Origin: a virus
Virus record (IMG/VR): IMGVR_UViG_3300049002_000030
Span: 1-33,045 of that record
Reading direction: 5' to 3' (one strand)
DNA: 33,045 bases
The notes beneath the pieces were generated by a model. It made no database searches and was not told the origin of the DNA. It worked only from the letters and a program-made list of their open reading frames with translations. Positions 1 to 7,588 of the stretch are shown piece by piece. Each line of letters starts with the position of its first letter. Positions within the stretch are counted from its first letter, which is position 1. The position numbers were made by a program, and so were the translations under genes.

Positions 1-2459
1 GAACAGCACACAAGTGGCACGCCGCGATGTTTGCCATCGCAGCCATAGGCCATATCATCAACGTCGTGAACCCTGCCCAAGCGCCAGCCCGAAGGCACCT
101 TATTGCTGCCCTGTACCACGCCGTCCTAGACGACGACCGTGCGCGAAATTCCTATGAAAGTTGGCTTACTGCCACGGCCAGCGTGCGTGGCCCTCTCGAA
201 CGAAAGCGTAAGGTCAGTTCTACACGATTGCGCCGATTGGCTCCAGAGTTTGGTGGAGAGCTCGACGTATCGCGCTTTATGTTCGCAGTCGAGGCCTATC
301 TCGCCACGCGCTCACGTACGCTAGTCCACCTCGCTTGCGCTACCGTGCTGGAAATTTCCTCGAAGTCTGCCGCAGACGAACTAACTACTGCTCTCGATGG
401 AAGCCTAGCCCTAAAGCTAGGGGTAGCCAGATCGGTTGACAGTGATGATTGGCGGTGGGCTGAGGAGGTTCTCCGCAAACAACCTCCCGCCCTTCTTGAG
501 GCAGAGATATCAAGTGGCAGGACGATCGTAGAAAAATTCATCGACGGTCCCTTCTTTGATGCTTTTTCGCTTGATCACGGCTCATTGATTCCGAAAGAGC
601 TGCGCCACACGACGGGCACTTACTACACACCTTTCTGGCTCGCTCGGTATGTTTTAAGGTCAAATGGATACAACGCCAATATTTCCGACTTCCACAAGAC
701 TAGGATCGTCGATCCCACATGTGGTTCAGGTGTATTTCTCTTGGCTGCAGCGGAAGAGGTGAGAAAAGCGGTTCTTGCCGGGCAGTTGAGTGTTACCGAT
801 GCCGTCGAGTCTATAACCCATAGATTTCATGGCATCGATATAGACCCGCTTGCGGCAGAGCGATGTTCAGCGAACCTCGCGCTAGCTCTCATCGCACTCA
901 TTCAGGCTAGCAATTCCGCAGGTCCACTTTCCTTAGAAAACATCAAGAGTCGAGATAGCCTTCTTGATGACCCAGGTGTCACTCAAGCCGACCTCGTCGT
1001 CGGCAATCCTCCATGGGTGAACTGGGAATACCTGCCGCCCACCTATCGGGCGGAGCACGCCGACTTGTGGCCCGAGCTTGGCTTGTTCGACTTGCAAGGA
1101 CGCGACAAGGCCTTCAGCAAAGAGGATGTGTCAGCACTTTTCTTTGCCACAGCTGTTGACAAATACCTCGTGGATGGCGGGAGGATCGCGTTCCTGGTTC
1201 CTCAGGCGCTTATCAAAGCGGCACTAAACCATCGGGCTTTCCGCAAATTCTCGCTGCGACAGGGCAGTCTCTCTGAGGTTAACTTCAAAGTTGAAGAAAT
1301 AGAGGACTTTGTCGCGATTCGCCCATTTGAAGGCGTAGCGAATCGTACGATTCTAATTAAAGCCAGTCGTGGATCGATCACGACGTATCCCGTGTCGCAC
1401 CGCCGGTGGGTTCACATTCCGGCATCTGCTCGCGCGGAGCTGAGCAGGGATACACCAGGACTAGAAGTCTACGAAGAGATTGCTGAACCATCGGATGCCG
1501 ATCAGCCGACCAGTCATTGGACCACTGGCCCGGAGCGAGCCTTGTCTGCATTGCGGCAAGTCCGAGGCGACAGCTTTTACAGAGCACGTACCGGTGTGTT
1601 TACGGGCGGCGCGAATGGTGTTTTCCACCTCACTCCCCACGGAGAAGATGGGGGATTGGTGCGCGTAGCGAATATCACGGAGCGAGCTAAGCGCATTGTC
1701 CCGAATGTTCGGGCCTCGATCGAATCCGATTATCTTTACCCACTCTTGCGAGGTAGAGAAGTCACACAGTGGCGTTATGAGCCCACCTCGCTGATCCTTC
1801 TGCCGCATACAGCTGACACGAAGATGGAGCCGGTCAGCGAACGGGACCTCGCGCAAAAAGCTCCCGAGACTCTCGCATATCTTGCGCAATTCCGGGAAAT
1901 CCTTGCCGAGCGTGCCGGCTTCGTCGGGTGGGAACGAAAGGTACTCGAGACCGGGTTCTATGCATGCCAACGGATTGGTGAATATACCTTCTCCGCATGG
2001 AAGGTTGTCTGGCGTTACATCGCACCTAGCTTTATCACTGCCGTCGTAGGGCCGCACAAGAGTGCTGACGTCTTCAACGGACGACCTATCATTCCAAACG
2101 AGAAGCTAATGTCGATCGCCTGCCGGAGCGAAGAGGAAGCCTACTACCTGTGTGGACTCCTAAGCTGCTCATTGTCTGTCGCTTTCGTCGAAAGCAGAAT
2201 GGTCAGCACTCAAATTGCTCCTCATCTGATACAGAAATTGCGTCTACCAGCGTTTGATCCCGCCAACGCTGTCCACGCTCGACTCTCCTCACTATGCCGT
2301 GAGGGTCACGTTACTGTAGCGGCGGGCGCCAAGCCTGACGACTGTGTCGAGGAAGTCGATGCGTGGGGGGCGAAGGCGTTCGGCGCGACTTGGGAAAGTG
2401 CTCAAGAGTTGAGAAGCGTCATCCGGATGGAGCGCGAAACGGAGGAGCATGTGATATAG
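1..2459 (+). CDS. N6-adenine DNA methyltransferase, type IIG/Eco57I-like, 5'-truncated by window edge
   Basis: This is probably a restriction-modification or BREX-like enzyme that methylates adenine in DNA using S-adenosylmethionine. Counting from the ATG at 27, motif I (DPTCGSG) is at residues 229-235 and the catalytic motif NPPW at 327-330. A TGTYYTPFWLARYVL segment, typical of Eco57I/PglX-like enzymes, precedes motif I. The C-terminal half resembles a target-recognition region. The frame stays open upstream of ATG 27 to the window edge, so the true start, and possibly a nuclease domain, lies outside. Base composition is clearly lower in GC than the rest of the window and TTA codons occur, which suggests separate acquisition. 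The specific system cannot be assigned without the upstream neighbours. Confidence 0.85.
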   Translation, partial: TAHKWHAAMFAIAAIGHIINVVNPAQAPARRHLIAALYHAVLDDDRARNSYESWLTATASVRGPLERKRKVSSTRLRRLAPEFGGELDVSRFMFAVEAYLATRSRTLVHLACATVLEISSKSAADELTTALDGSLALKLGVARSVDSDDWRWAEEVLRKQPPALLEAEISSGRTIVEKFIDGPFFDAFSLDHGSLIPKELRHTTGTYYTPFWLARYVLRSNGYNANISDFHKTRIVDPTCGSGVFLLAAAEEVRKAVLAGQLSVTDAVESITHRFHGIDIDPLAAERCSANLALALIALIQASNSAGPLSLENIKSRDSLLDDPGVTQADLVVGNPPWVNWEYLPPTYRAEHADLWPELGLFDLQGRDKAFSKEDVSALFFATAVDKYLVDGGRIAFLVPQALIKAALNHRAFRKFSLRQGSLSEVNFKVEEIEDFVAIRPFEGVANRTILIKASRGSITTYPVSHRRWVHIPASARAELSRDTPGLEVYEEIAEPSDADQPTSHWTTGPERALSALRQVRGDSFYRARTGVFTGGANGVFHLTPHGEDGGLVRVANITERAKRIVPNVRASIESDYLYPLLRGREVTQWRYEPTSLILLPHTADTKMEPVSERDLAQKAPETLAYLAQFREILAERAGFVGWERKVLETGFYACQRIGEYTFSAWKVVWRYIAPSFITAVVGPHKSADVFNGRPIIPNEKLMSIACRSEEEAYYLCGLLSCSLSVAFVESRMVSTQIAPHLIQKLRLPAFDPANAVHARLSSLCREGHVTVAAGAKPDDCVEEVDAWGAKAFGATWESAQELRSVIRMERETEEHVI

Positions 2460-2498
2460 GACGCCAAATCTTTGATCGAGCTACGCTTTCGGTAAATA

Positions 2499-2532
2499 GG
2501 TGCTTCCGGTGGTATACCTCACCGGAAGCACC
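2499..2532 (+). terminator. Stem-loop after the methyltransferase gene
   Basis: A perfect 13-bp inverted repeat (GGTGCTTCCGGTG at 2499-2511, complement at 2520-2532) with an 8-nt loop starts 40 nt after the stop codon. There is no clear U tract, so it could terminate or simply stabilise the 3' end. Confidence 0.55.
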
Positions 2533-2604
2533 GTCCTTAGATCCAAAGAGTTGCCATACCTGTACTACAGCCCCAGATCTTGTGAGAGTTCGATATGGGG
2601 CTTT

Positions 2605-3218
2605 CTAGATGCGTAGGTGTGGTGGTAGTGGATCACCGCGACGGCGGTAGTGGCTGATCATTGCGGTGCTCTGGTGAGCGCGTCGCCATTGCTCGCGGGC
2701 GATGGCCGCGGCGTGGTCGATTACCGCGCGGGCCAGGACGGTCGCGGTGAGCAGGCCGCGCAGGGCGGCCATCGACAGCCGGATCAGGGGTGCGTGGCGG
2801 CGGTCCGGGTCGTGTGCCGGGTTCGGGGTGGGTGGTCTTTTCCCAGGCCGGTCCGGGTGACGGCGAGGAACGCGTGGGCGAGCATGCTGATCGTGACGTG
2901 CCGGTGCCAGGGGGTCCATTTGCGGACCTGATACTGGTCCAGCCCGAGTTGATCTTTACCGCACTTGTTGTCGTCCTCGATGTTCCACCGCAAGCCCGCC
3001 GCAGAGATCATCGCCGGGATCGCAGTGCCGGCCGGAGCGTGGACCAGGAAGTATTCGACAGAATCAGGCGTGCTGCCGAATTGCACCAGCTCGGATCGAA
3101 GGGCGGGGCCCGGACGACCGCTTGCGCGCCGTACCGTCCGGGCCCACACATCGTCATCCGCGTCGCGCACCCGCGGCCTTCGGACTTGTCGTCCTTGATA
3201 CCAGGGTGATCTTGACAC
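2605..3218 (-). pseudogene. Decayed IS701-family DDE transposase, C-terminal part, frameshifted
   Basis: On the minus strand one frame (3218 down to about 2784) encodes the C-terminal hallmark of IS701 transposases: GLRWNIED, a lysine, GLDQYQVRKWTPWHRH and SMLAHAFLAV. The catalytic-region Glu lies in the RWNIED segment. The remaining C-terminus (LIRLSMAALRGLL, then WRRAHQSTA and HYRRRG) continues in another frame that ends at the TAG at 2605-2607. A frameshift in the variable linker at roughly 2785-2850 therefore splits the gene. The N-terminal two thirds with the first two catalytic Asp residues is missing and the sequence upstream of 3218 is scrambled. A short inverted repeat (AGCCCC/GGGGCT) just outside the stop may be part of the IS end or its terminator. 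It cannot be active. Confidence 0.75.
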
Positions 3219-3270
3219 GGGGAGACAGTTCCTGGTTTAAACCACCTTGAAACCACCTTGTCGAGTGAAA

Positions 3271-3440
3271 TCAGGTGTGTGCGAGCGACGCCCAGGTGGG
3301 CGTCTGCGGCGCGACCAGCAGCACCATCCCGGCTTCGGCCGGGGTGCGGTTGGCCTTGCGCTGATTGCACCCGCAGCAGCTCGCCACGGTGTTCTTCCAG
3401 CTGTTGCGCCCGCCGCGCGAGCGTGGACCCGGGCGGCACT
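3271..3440 (-). pseudogene. HNH endonuclease C-terminal remnant
   Basis: The minus strand encodes RSRGGRNSW, then a C-x2-CNQRKANRTPAEAGM segment ending in PQTPTWASLA. This matches the C-terminal end of common actinobacterial HNH endonucleases, whose motif normally begins DHVxPRSRGG. The first His of HNH is replaced by a CRPGP segment, and no N-terminal domain can be read upstream in any frame. This is a fragment, probably left by rearrangement at the edge of the island. About 40 residues are recognisable. Confidence 0.6.
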
Positions 3441-3583
3441 TGGAAGGGAGGGCGCCCGGGTCTTCGCCTCGCGCGGCCGACAGGGACGGACCAACGACCC
3501 GTGGAGCGCGAGGTGGGGAGGGGTGGGCTAGCACGCCTCCGACCTTGTCCCAGGGTACGCGAAGTCCCACCTGGTGAGGAATT

Positions 3584-3805
3584 AAACGAAAACCCGTGCA
3601 TAGCAAGTGCTATCCGCGAGTTTTCTGCGGAAACCCTGGGTATGGCACTTGCTATGGCCGGGTTTCCGGAATTTTCGCGCAGGGCCTGACCTGCCTGAAC
3701 GTCGGTCAGGCCGAATAAACAGAAAACCCTCGGATGGCACTTGCTATCGCGCGATGTCCGTTTAATCCCCGGGTATGGCAAGAGCCATGCAGGGGGTTTT
3801 CGTTT
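3584..3805. repeat. Paired palindrome array: two copies of a long dyad with ATGGCA..TGCTAT cores
   Basis: Four related 14-bp palindromes lie at 3600-3613, 3642-3655, 3734-3747 and 3775-3788. The two central ones are identical (ATGGCACTTGCTAT). They form two pairs spaced 42 and 41 bp. An outer arm AAACGAAAACCC (3584-3595) or AAACAGAAAACCC (3717-3729) stands four bases before the first core of each pair. The outermost arms, 3584-3595 and 3794-3805, are exact reverse complements. Between the pairs is a further perfect 9-bp hairpin (3683-3691 with 3704-3712). No coding sequence is supported here. Possible roles are a repressor or partition-protein binding array, integrase arm sites or a non-autonomous element. 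Confidence 0.7.
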
Positions 3806-3842
3806 ATTGCATGCTGGGATTTCACGTGATCGTGGCACGTGC

Positions 3843-3873
3843 CGGCCTGTCGCACCTGATGTTGTACGCTGTC
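3843..3873 (+). promoter_or_regulatory. Direct-repeat promoter/operator, copy 1
   Basis: Half-sites CGGCCTGTC (3843-3851) and TACGCTGTC (3865-3873) are 22 bp apart, and TACGCT fits a -10 box. A leader of about 20 nt with a GAGGAGG ribosome site follows to the GTG at 3895. Five other copies of this arrangement occur in the window. Confidence 0.55.
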
Positions 3874-3894
3874 TCAAACTTGAGGAGGCCGGAC

Positions 3895-4239
3895 GTGGAC
3901 ATCAACTGGGACAACGACCCGCAGATGGTGAGCCTGTACGAGCGGATCGCCGCCATGGTCCAGCAGGAGTACGAGAACAGCCTGCTGGGCAGCGGCGGAA
4001 TCGCCAACCCGGATCATCTGGGCGCCCGCGCAGCCTCGGAGATCTTGAGGGCGGCCACGACCGTGGAGTTCGGCACCAGGGCTTGGAAGCTCGGCTTCAC
4101 GCCGGACCGCTTCCCGCACCGCACCAGCGACCAGTACGGCTGTGCTACCTGCTTGGCCGGCGAGGGCGAGCTGCACCAGGACTACTGCAAACGCTACGGC
4201 CGGGTCATGCGCGCCCCGGATGCGCAGGTGGTCCTGTGA
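3895..4239 (+). CDS. Hypothetical small phage protein, first gene of the early operon
   Basis: The product is 114 aa. The GTG start is chosen because GAGGAGG (3882-3888) lies six bases upstream and a -10-like box just before that; earlier in-frame starts fall inside the palindrome array. The protein is soluble and mixed-charge, with a helical N-terminal half and a C-terminal segment containing CATC and, further on, a third Cys with His, possibly a weak metal site. No family is recognised. Its stop overlaps the next start (GTGA), so the two are probably translationally coupled. Confidence 0.75.
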   Translation: MDINWDNDPQMVSLYERIAAMVQQEYENSLLGSGGIANPDHLGARAASEILRAATTVEFGTRAWKLGFTPDRFPHRTSDQYGCATCLAGEGELHQDYCKRYGRVMRAPDAQVVL

Positions 4240-4628
4240 GTGACCTGTTCGAGACCGAGTGGGAGCTGTTCGCCTCCGCCGACGAGCCGGGCTCCACGCA
4301 TCCGCTGCGACACTTCGGCCCGTTGGGCTTCGCTCAGCAGGACCGCACCGCCAAGCGGGTGGTGAGGGTGCTGCTCGCGGCCGCCGAGGATCCGCGGCCG
4401 GACGACTACTGGGCCTGGCTGGACTACGGCGCGCACCAGCCCACCTGCATCGGTGCCACCGAGGAGGCGATGACCAGCCGGTTCCTGCTGGACCAGCACG
4501 GCGCGCCAGGTCCGCGCGAGGAGGCCGCGGTGGGCCAGGGGCAGATCCTGCGCCTGCGGGTGACCATCCTGCACGAGGTGTACCTGCGCTCGGGGCGCCA
4601 CAACTGGCGCATCACGAGCGCAATGTGA
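4236..4628 (+). CDS. Hypothetical protein
   Basis: This 130-aa protein starts at a GTG overlapping the preceding stop by four bases. It is rich in Asp, Glu and Trp, with no signal peptide or membrane segment. The C-terminal third (LRLRVTILHEVYLRSGRHNW) looks helical. No family is recognised; placement suggests an early phage function. Confidence 0.75.
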   Translation: MSDLFETEWELFASADEPGSTHPLRHFGPLGFAQQDRTAKRVVRVLLAAAEDPRPDDYWAWLDYGAHQPTCIGATEEAMTSRFLLDQHGAPGPREEAAVGQGQILRLRVTILHEVYLRSGRHNWRITSAM

Positions 4629-4639
4629 GAGAGGCCAAC

Positions 4640-4717
4640 GTGAACAAGCCCTCGAGGTTCCTGGACCCCCGGGCCGAGATCGCCGGTCGGACCGGCAGGA
4701 CGGAGCGTCCCCGGTGA
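4640..4717 (+). CDS. Possible 25-codon ORF coupled to the HTH gene
   Basis: A GTG at 4640 with a purine-rich site (GAGAGAGG) upstream opens a 25-aa, Arg-rich reading frame. Its stop overlaps the GTG of the next gene (GTGA). The same overlap style joins accepted neighbouring genes, which favours translation. It could be only a coupling leader. No function is assigned. Confidence 0.35.
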   Translation: MNKPSRFLDPRAEIAGRTGRTERPR

Positions 4718-5016
4718 CCACCCACCGGCTGGACACCGTCAAGCTGGCCCGCGCCATCGACCGGGCCCGTCGGGCTGGCACCCCCGACGAGATCTCGTTC
4801 CGCGAGGTCGCGCGGCAGATCGGCGCCGGCTCGTCCAGCGTGTTCACCCGGCTCAACGACGGGTTCCGGCCCGACGCGGACACCTTGTGCTCGCTGCTGA
4901 TGTGGCTGGACCCGGGCGCCCGGCTGGCCGACTACGTGCTGCCCGGTGATCGCCGGGCAGCAGCCCGGCCCGCGCCGCGCCGGCGGGCTTACGAGAGCGT
5001 GCCGGCTGCGGTCTGA
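4714..5016 (+). CDS. Helix-turn-helix (XRE/Cro-like) DNA-binding protein
   Basis: This is a 100-aa protein. Residues of about 28-65 (EISFREVARQIG, then SSSVFTRLNDGFRPDADTL and LLMWL) match the arrangement of a Cro/C1-type helix-turn-helix: helix 2, a Gly turn, a recognition helix with Ser/Arg, and a following core helix. The C-terminus is basic and probably disordered. It is the only clear transcription factor in the left operon, so it is the first candidate for binding the repeated operators or the palindrome array. It is small for a C1 repressor and more like a Cro or an excisionase-type regulator. Confidence 0.7.
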   Translation: MTTHRLDTVKLARAIDRARRAGTPDEISFREVARQIGAGSSSVFTRLNDGFRPDADTLCSLLMWLDPGARLADYVLPGDRRAAARPAPRRRAYESVPAAV

Positions 5017-5024
5017 ATCCGCCG

Positions 5025-5054
5025 TACGGTGTCACACTTGTGCGCTACGCTGCT
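5025..5054 (+). promoter_or_regulatory. Direct-repeat promoter/operator, copy 2 (leaderless)
   Basis: Half-sites TACGGTGTC (5025-5033) and TACGCTGCT (5046-5054) are 21 bp apart. The -10-like TACGCT ends six bases before ATG 5058, so transcription probably starts at or next to the start codon. Confidence 0.6.
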
Positions 5055-5057
5055 CGG

Positions 5058-5267
5058 ATGGTGCGTATTCCCGAGCAACGTCGCCGCGTGCTCCTCAATC
5101 CCGGCGGCGGTCCACTGAAGATTGACGACATCGATGTCTTCCTCGCCCCGTACGAGGAGGGCGGCGCCCTCTGCGACGAGGAGCCGATGGTCGACGTCGG
5201 TGGCGGCATGCAGATCCCGCTGCGCGAGCTGGTGGACACGCTCGACGAGGAAGACGAGGAGGACTGA
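5058..5267 (+). CDS. Small acidic hypothetical protein
   Basis: The product is 69 aa. ATG 5058 is preferred over GTG 5040 because a TACGCT -10-like box lies between them, which implies a leaderless message. The N-terminus is basic (VRIPEQRRRVLL) and the C-terminus very acidic (DTLDEEDEED), a profile seen in DNA-mimic or partner-binding proteins, although nothing specific is recognised. Its stop overlaps the next start (TGATG). Confidence 0.7.
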   Translation: MVRIPEQRRRVLLNPGGGPLKIDDIDVFLAPYEEGGALCDEEPMVDVGGGMQIPLRELVDTLDEEDEED

Positions 5268-5503
5268 TGCCGGACAAGATCTTCGCCCCTTGGGGCCCGG
5301 AAGTTGCCGCGGCGCTGAACCAATACCAGGAACACGGACCCTTCCACCCCTTCACCTGCGGCCGTGGCCAGGACCGCCAGCACGAATCGGGCGTCTCGCT
5401 CGTTGCTACCACCGAGGGCTGGCACTGCCCTCGCGGCGACTGCGACTACACCCAGGGATGGGCGTGGACCTTCATGGCCAGAGAGAACCATAGTGATCGT
5501 TAA
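5267..5503 (+). CDS. Small zinc-ribbon-like protein
   Basis: The product is 78 aa, translationally coupled to the preceding gene (TGATG). Cysteine and histidine pattern: an early C with nearby H, then HCPRGDCDY (C-x4-C), followed by a Trp-rich end (GWAWTFM). Short proteins with this layout are frequent in actinophage early regions. Zinc binding is likely; the partner is unknown. Confidence 0.7.
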   Translation: MPDKIFAPWGPEVAAALNQYQEHGPFHPFTCGRGQDRQHESGVSLVATTEGWHCPRGDCDYTQGWAWTFMARENHSDR

Positions 5504-5552
5504 GCCCCGCGTGGTGCTGTTCGACGCAGTGCGTTGAGGGTAATTTCTGATC

Positions 5553-5849
5553 ATGCTCAACGAACTGCCGCTGTCGCGCCTCCAGCTCGATGTCCTGGAA
5601 CTGGAGGCGCGCACCTGGAAGCTCGCCGGGTCCAAGCACAGCGAGTTCCGCCAGCGCTGGCCGCACGTCACCGAGACGGCCTACTACCTGGCGCTGAACC
5701 GGATGCTGGACGACGAGCGCGCGCAGCGGCACTCCCCCGCGCTGATCAACCGGTTGCGCCGGCTGCGCGACGAGGAGATCGCCCGGCGTGCCGGCGCCAC
5801 CGGTGGCGCCGCCGCGGCGGAGAGCGGCCTGGGCGTCAAGTCCGAGTAG
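5553..5849 (+). CDS. DUF3263-like helix-turn-helix protein
   Basis: This 98-aa protein matches the layout of actinobacterial DUF3263 proteins: a first helix (VLELEARTWKLAGSKHSEFR), then a helix-turn-helix with a TAYYLALNRMLDD core where the family has a YYQ-LN-LLDDP pattern, then a basic RLRRLRDEE helix. The C-terminus is a low-complexity Ala/Gly tail. DUF3263 members are thought to bind DNA; their role is not known. The Shine-Dalgarno match is weak (GAGGG, about 12 nt upstream). Confidence 0.7.
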   Translation: MLNELPLSRLQLDVLELEARTWKLAGSKHSEFRQRWPHVTETAYYLALNRMLDDERAQRHSPALINRLRRLRDEEIARRAGATGGAAAAESGLGVKSE

Positions 5850-5937
5850 GCGGCGAAGCCCTCGAGCTAATCGCGAGGGAAAAAGTCGCAGGCAAGAGGC
5901 ACAATCCCCCCAGGCCAGCCAGACCTGTGGGAGAGCC

Positions 5938-6351
5938 ATGACCAACCCAGAAGACATCGCTGCCCAGCGCTGGTATGCCGTCATCGACGACATGTCGGCG
6001 CTGGGCAGCTGGTGCGTAATGAACGTTGCGAAGAGCCCGGTGCAGTCCGATCCCGCCACCGGCGAACTGCAGATCGCCCGGTATCTGTCCGAGGCCGCCG
6101 CCCACCAGATCGCCGAGCACCACAACGCCGGCCTGGCCGGCAAGCCCTGGACCCGGCCGGAGCGCTACCGGGTCCGCGCCGAGGACGCCCTGATATTCGA
6201 CGATCTCGGCGAGACCATCGCCCGGGCAGAGGGGCTGCTCGGCGCCGAAGCCGGTGGCGAAATCCGGCAGTTGCGGGCCGTACTCGGCGAGGTGCTCGGG
6301 GCGTTGAACCTGCTGACAGAGGGCGCGATCCGGCTGCGCGCAGAGGCATAG
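5938..6351 (+). CDS. Hypothetical protein
   Basis: The product is 137 aa. The ATG at 5938 follows a GGGAGAG ribosome site. The N-terminal half contains SEAAAHQIAEHHNAG, a pattern common in small actinobacterial and phage proteins. Residues of about 85-135 are a long amphipathic helix (ETIARAEGLLG through EVLGALNLL), suggesting oligomerisation. Function unknown. Confidence 0.75.
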   Translation: MTNPEDIAAQRWYAVIDDMSALGSWCVMNVAKSPVQSDPATGELQIARYLSEAAAHQIAEHHNAGLAGKPWTRPERYRVRAEDALIFDDLGETIARAEGLLGAEAGGEIRQLRAVLGEVLGALNLLTEGAIRLRAEA

Positions 6352-6403
6352 GAGGTGGTCGGCATGCAAGACAGGCCTTAGCCCTGCGTCGGATACGCAG
6401 GGC
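6351..6403 (+). promoter_or_regulatory. Five-codon reading frame followed by a stem-loop (possible leader)
   Basis: A strong ribosome site GGAGGT (6351-6356) overlaps the previous stop. Seven bases later an ATG opens a five-codon frame (M-Q-D-R-P) ending at 6379-6381. A perfect 9-bp hairpin (6381-6389 with 6395-6403, five-base loop) starts at the last base of the stop. The next gene's own GAGAGGAG follows. This may be an attenuator-like leader or chance. Confidence 0.35.
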
Positions 6404-6425
6404 GCCCCCGAGAGGAGCGATCGCC

Positions 6426-6776
6426 ATGTCCCGTACTGACATCCACCGCCCGCTGCACGTCATCGCGCAGGATCCGAGCATGTGGAACCACTTCCGCGAG
6501 GATCACCGGCACGACGACGGCACCTGTGACCTGCAGGAGTTCCTGGACGCCTGGTTCGCCGGCGGCTGGTACCCGCGCACCCGGTGCTCGCTGCGGTGGT
6601 GCTCGGCGCAGCGGATCTGCGCCTGCGAGTTGTGCTCGATGCGGGATTCGCGTAAGCGGGCCCGCCGCCGGGACCGCCAGGGCACTCGCCGCCAGTTGCA
6701 TGACGCCTCGGCCCAGTGGGCCGCGGACGAGCTGGACGAGGATGCACCGCATCCGTACCGGGCTGACGCCTGGTGA
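6426..6776 (+). CDS. Cys-rich hypothetical protein
   Basis: The product is 116 aa with a strong GAGAGGAG ribosome site. A central cluster of Cys residues (RCSLRWCS, then ICACELC) could bind zinc. It is followed by a very basic stretch (RDSRKRARRRDRQ) and an acidic tail, a layout that fits nucleic-acid binding. No family is recognised. Confidence 0.7.
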   Translation: MSRTDIHRPLHVIAQDPSMWNHFREDHRHDDGTCDLQEFLDAWFAGGWYPRTRCSLRWCSAQRICACELCSMRDSRKRARRRDRQGTRRQLHDASAQWAADELDEDAPHPYRADAW

Positions 6777-6792
6777 CCTGTCGAGGAGATCG

Positions 6793-7017
6793 ATGAACAC
6801 CGTCGCAAACGACGACCCCATGGGCGACGACTACTGGGCCCGGTTCGAGACCAGGGACAAACGGGTGGAGGTCGACCGCAACCGCCGGAACTCGGCGTAC
6901 GGCGGGATGGACCCTGGAACCTGGGGCTGGCGCCGGCCGAACCCCGCTGACCTGCAGGCGGAGCGCATCGCCCTGCTGGAACGCGCGGCCGCGGACACCG
7001 CTTCCCAGCAGGAATGA
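6793..7017 (+). CDS. Small hypothetical protein
   Basis: The product is 74 aa, with a GAGGAG ribosome site. It is charged, with a central YGGMDPGTWGW segment and a helical C-terminus. It ends just before a hairpin (7024-7048), so it probably closes this operon. No family is recognised. Confidence 0.65.
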   Translation: MNTVANDDPMGDDYWARFETRDKRVEVDRNRRNSAYGGMDPGTWGWRRPNPADLQAERIALLERAAADTASQQE

Positions 7018-7023
7018 CGCACC

Positions 7024-7048
7024 GCCGGGAATATTGTGACTTCCCGGC
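7024..7048 (+). terminator. Hairpin between operons
   Basis: A perfect 8-bp stem (GCCGGGAA with TTCCCGGC) and a 9-nt loop lie directly between the end of the 74-aa gene and the next promoter. No U tract follows. Confidence 0.45.
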
Positions 7049-7077
7049 TCGGTGTCGTATTCCTGTGATACGGTGTC
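7048..7077 (+). promoter_or_regulatory. Direct-repeat promoter/operator, copy 3 (leaderless)
   Basis: Half-sites CTCGGTGTC (7048-7056) and TACGGTGTC (7069-7077) are 21 bp apart. The -10-like TACGGT ends seven bases before ATG 7082, as in leaderless actinobacterial promoters. It leads the operon that contains dnaE. Confidence 0.6.
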
Positions 7078-7081
7078 TCGC

Positions 7082-7348
7082 ATGTCAGACACCCGGCCGG
7101 AGCCGTGCACGCTGTTGCGCACTCCGAGCCGGGCTCTGTATGTCCCCCTGGTGCGCCACTGGTCCTATGTGCTGGCCAGTGACGCCATCCGTCCCGGGCG
7201 CTCCGGGACGACCGTCTGTGGGACTCGCGGCGCGGTCGACCAGGACCGCGCCAACTATCAAGCCCGCAACATCCGGCAGCTCGTAAAGATCGACGAGTTG
7301 CCAGCCTGCGAACGGTGCATGACGTTCGTGCGGCGCCTCGCCGCCTGA
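7082..7348 (+). CDS. Small hypothetical protein upstream of dnaE
   Basis: The product is 88 aa, beginning at the ATG right after the -10-like box. It has one cysteine near the start, a mid Cys and a terminal CERC motif (PACERCMTFVRRL), so it may hold a metal. This resembles small actinobacterial proteins that end in a C-x2-C plus basic helix. No known function. Confidence 0.7.
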   Translation: MSDTRPEPCTLLRTPSRALYVPLVRHWSYVLASDAIRPGRSGTTVCGTRGAVDQDRANYQARNIRQLVKIDELPACERCMTFVRRLAA

Positions 7349-7363
7349 GTTGGAAGGACGAGC

Positions 7364-7588
7364 ATGAGCGACAACCCCACCTCGACGCTCGCCCGGCCGA
7401 AGACGAAGATCGACTTCTGCCTGGCGATCAACCCGAAGAAGCCTGACCTGATCTGTACGCGGATCAACAACCACAAGGGCCACTGCTGCGACGAGATCTC
7501 CGGCGCGGCCTGGACCGACCGCGGGCAGCCGCACGAGTGCACCCAGGGCCACGACCACAGCAAGGAGAAGGGCCTGGTGTCGGCGTGA
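7364..7588 (+). CDS. Small Cys/His-rich protein
   Basis: The product is 74 aa with an AAGGA ribosome site. Cys and His residues (FCLAI, ICTRINNHKGHCCDE, HECTQGHDH) suggest a compact zinc-binding protein. The stop overlaps the GTG of dnaE (GTGA), so the two are made together. Confidence 0.7.
   Translation: MSDNPTSTLARPKTKIDFCLAINPKKPDLICTRINNHKGHCCDEISGAAWTDRGQPHECTQGHDHSKEKGLVSA

Noticed and set aside
3600-3788. CRISPR array
   Set aside because: The repeated cores are palindromic, spaced 42, 92 and 41 bp, vary between copies and have no unique equal-length spacers or cas genes.
3008-3877. 289-codon minus-strand frame across the palindrome array
   Set aside because: No ribosome site or family motif; it runs through repeats and fragments of two pseudogenes in the wrong phase.
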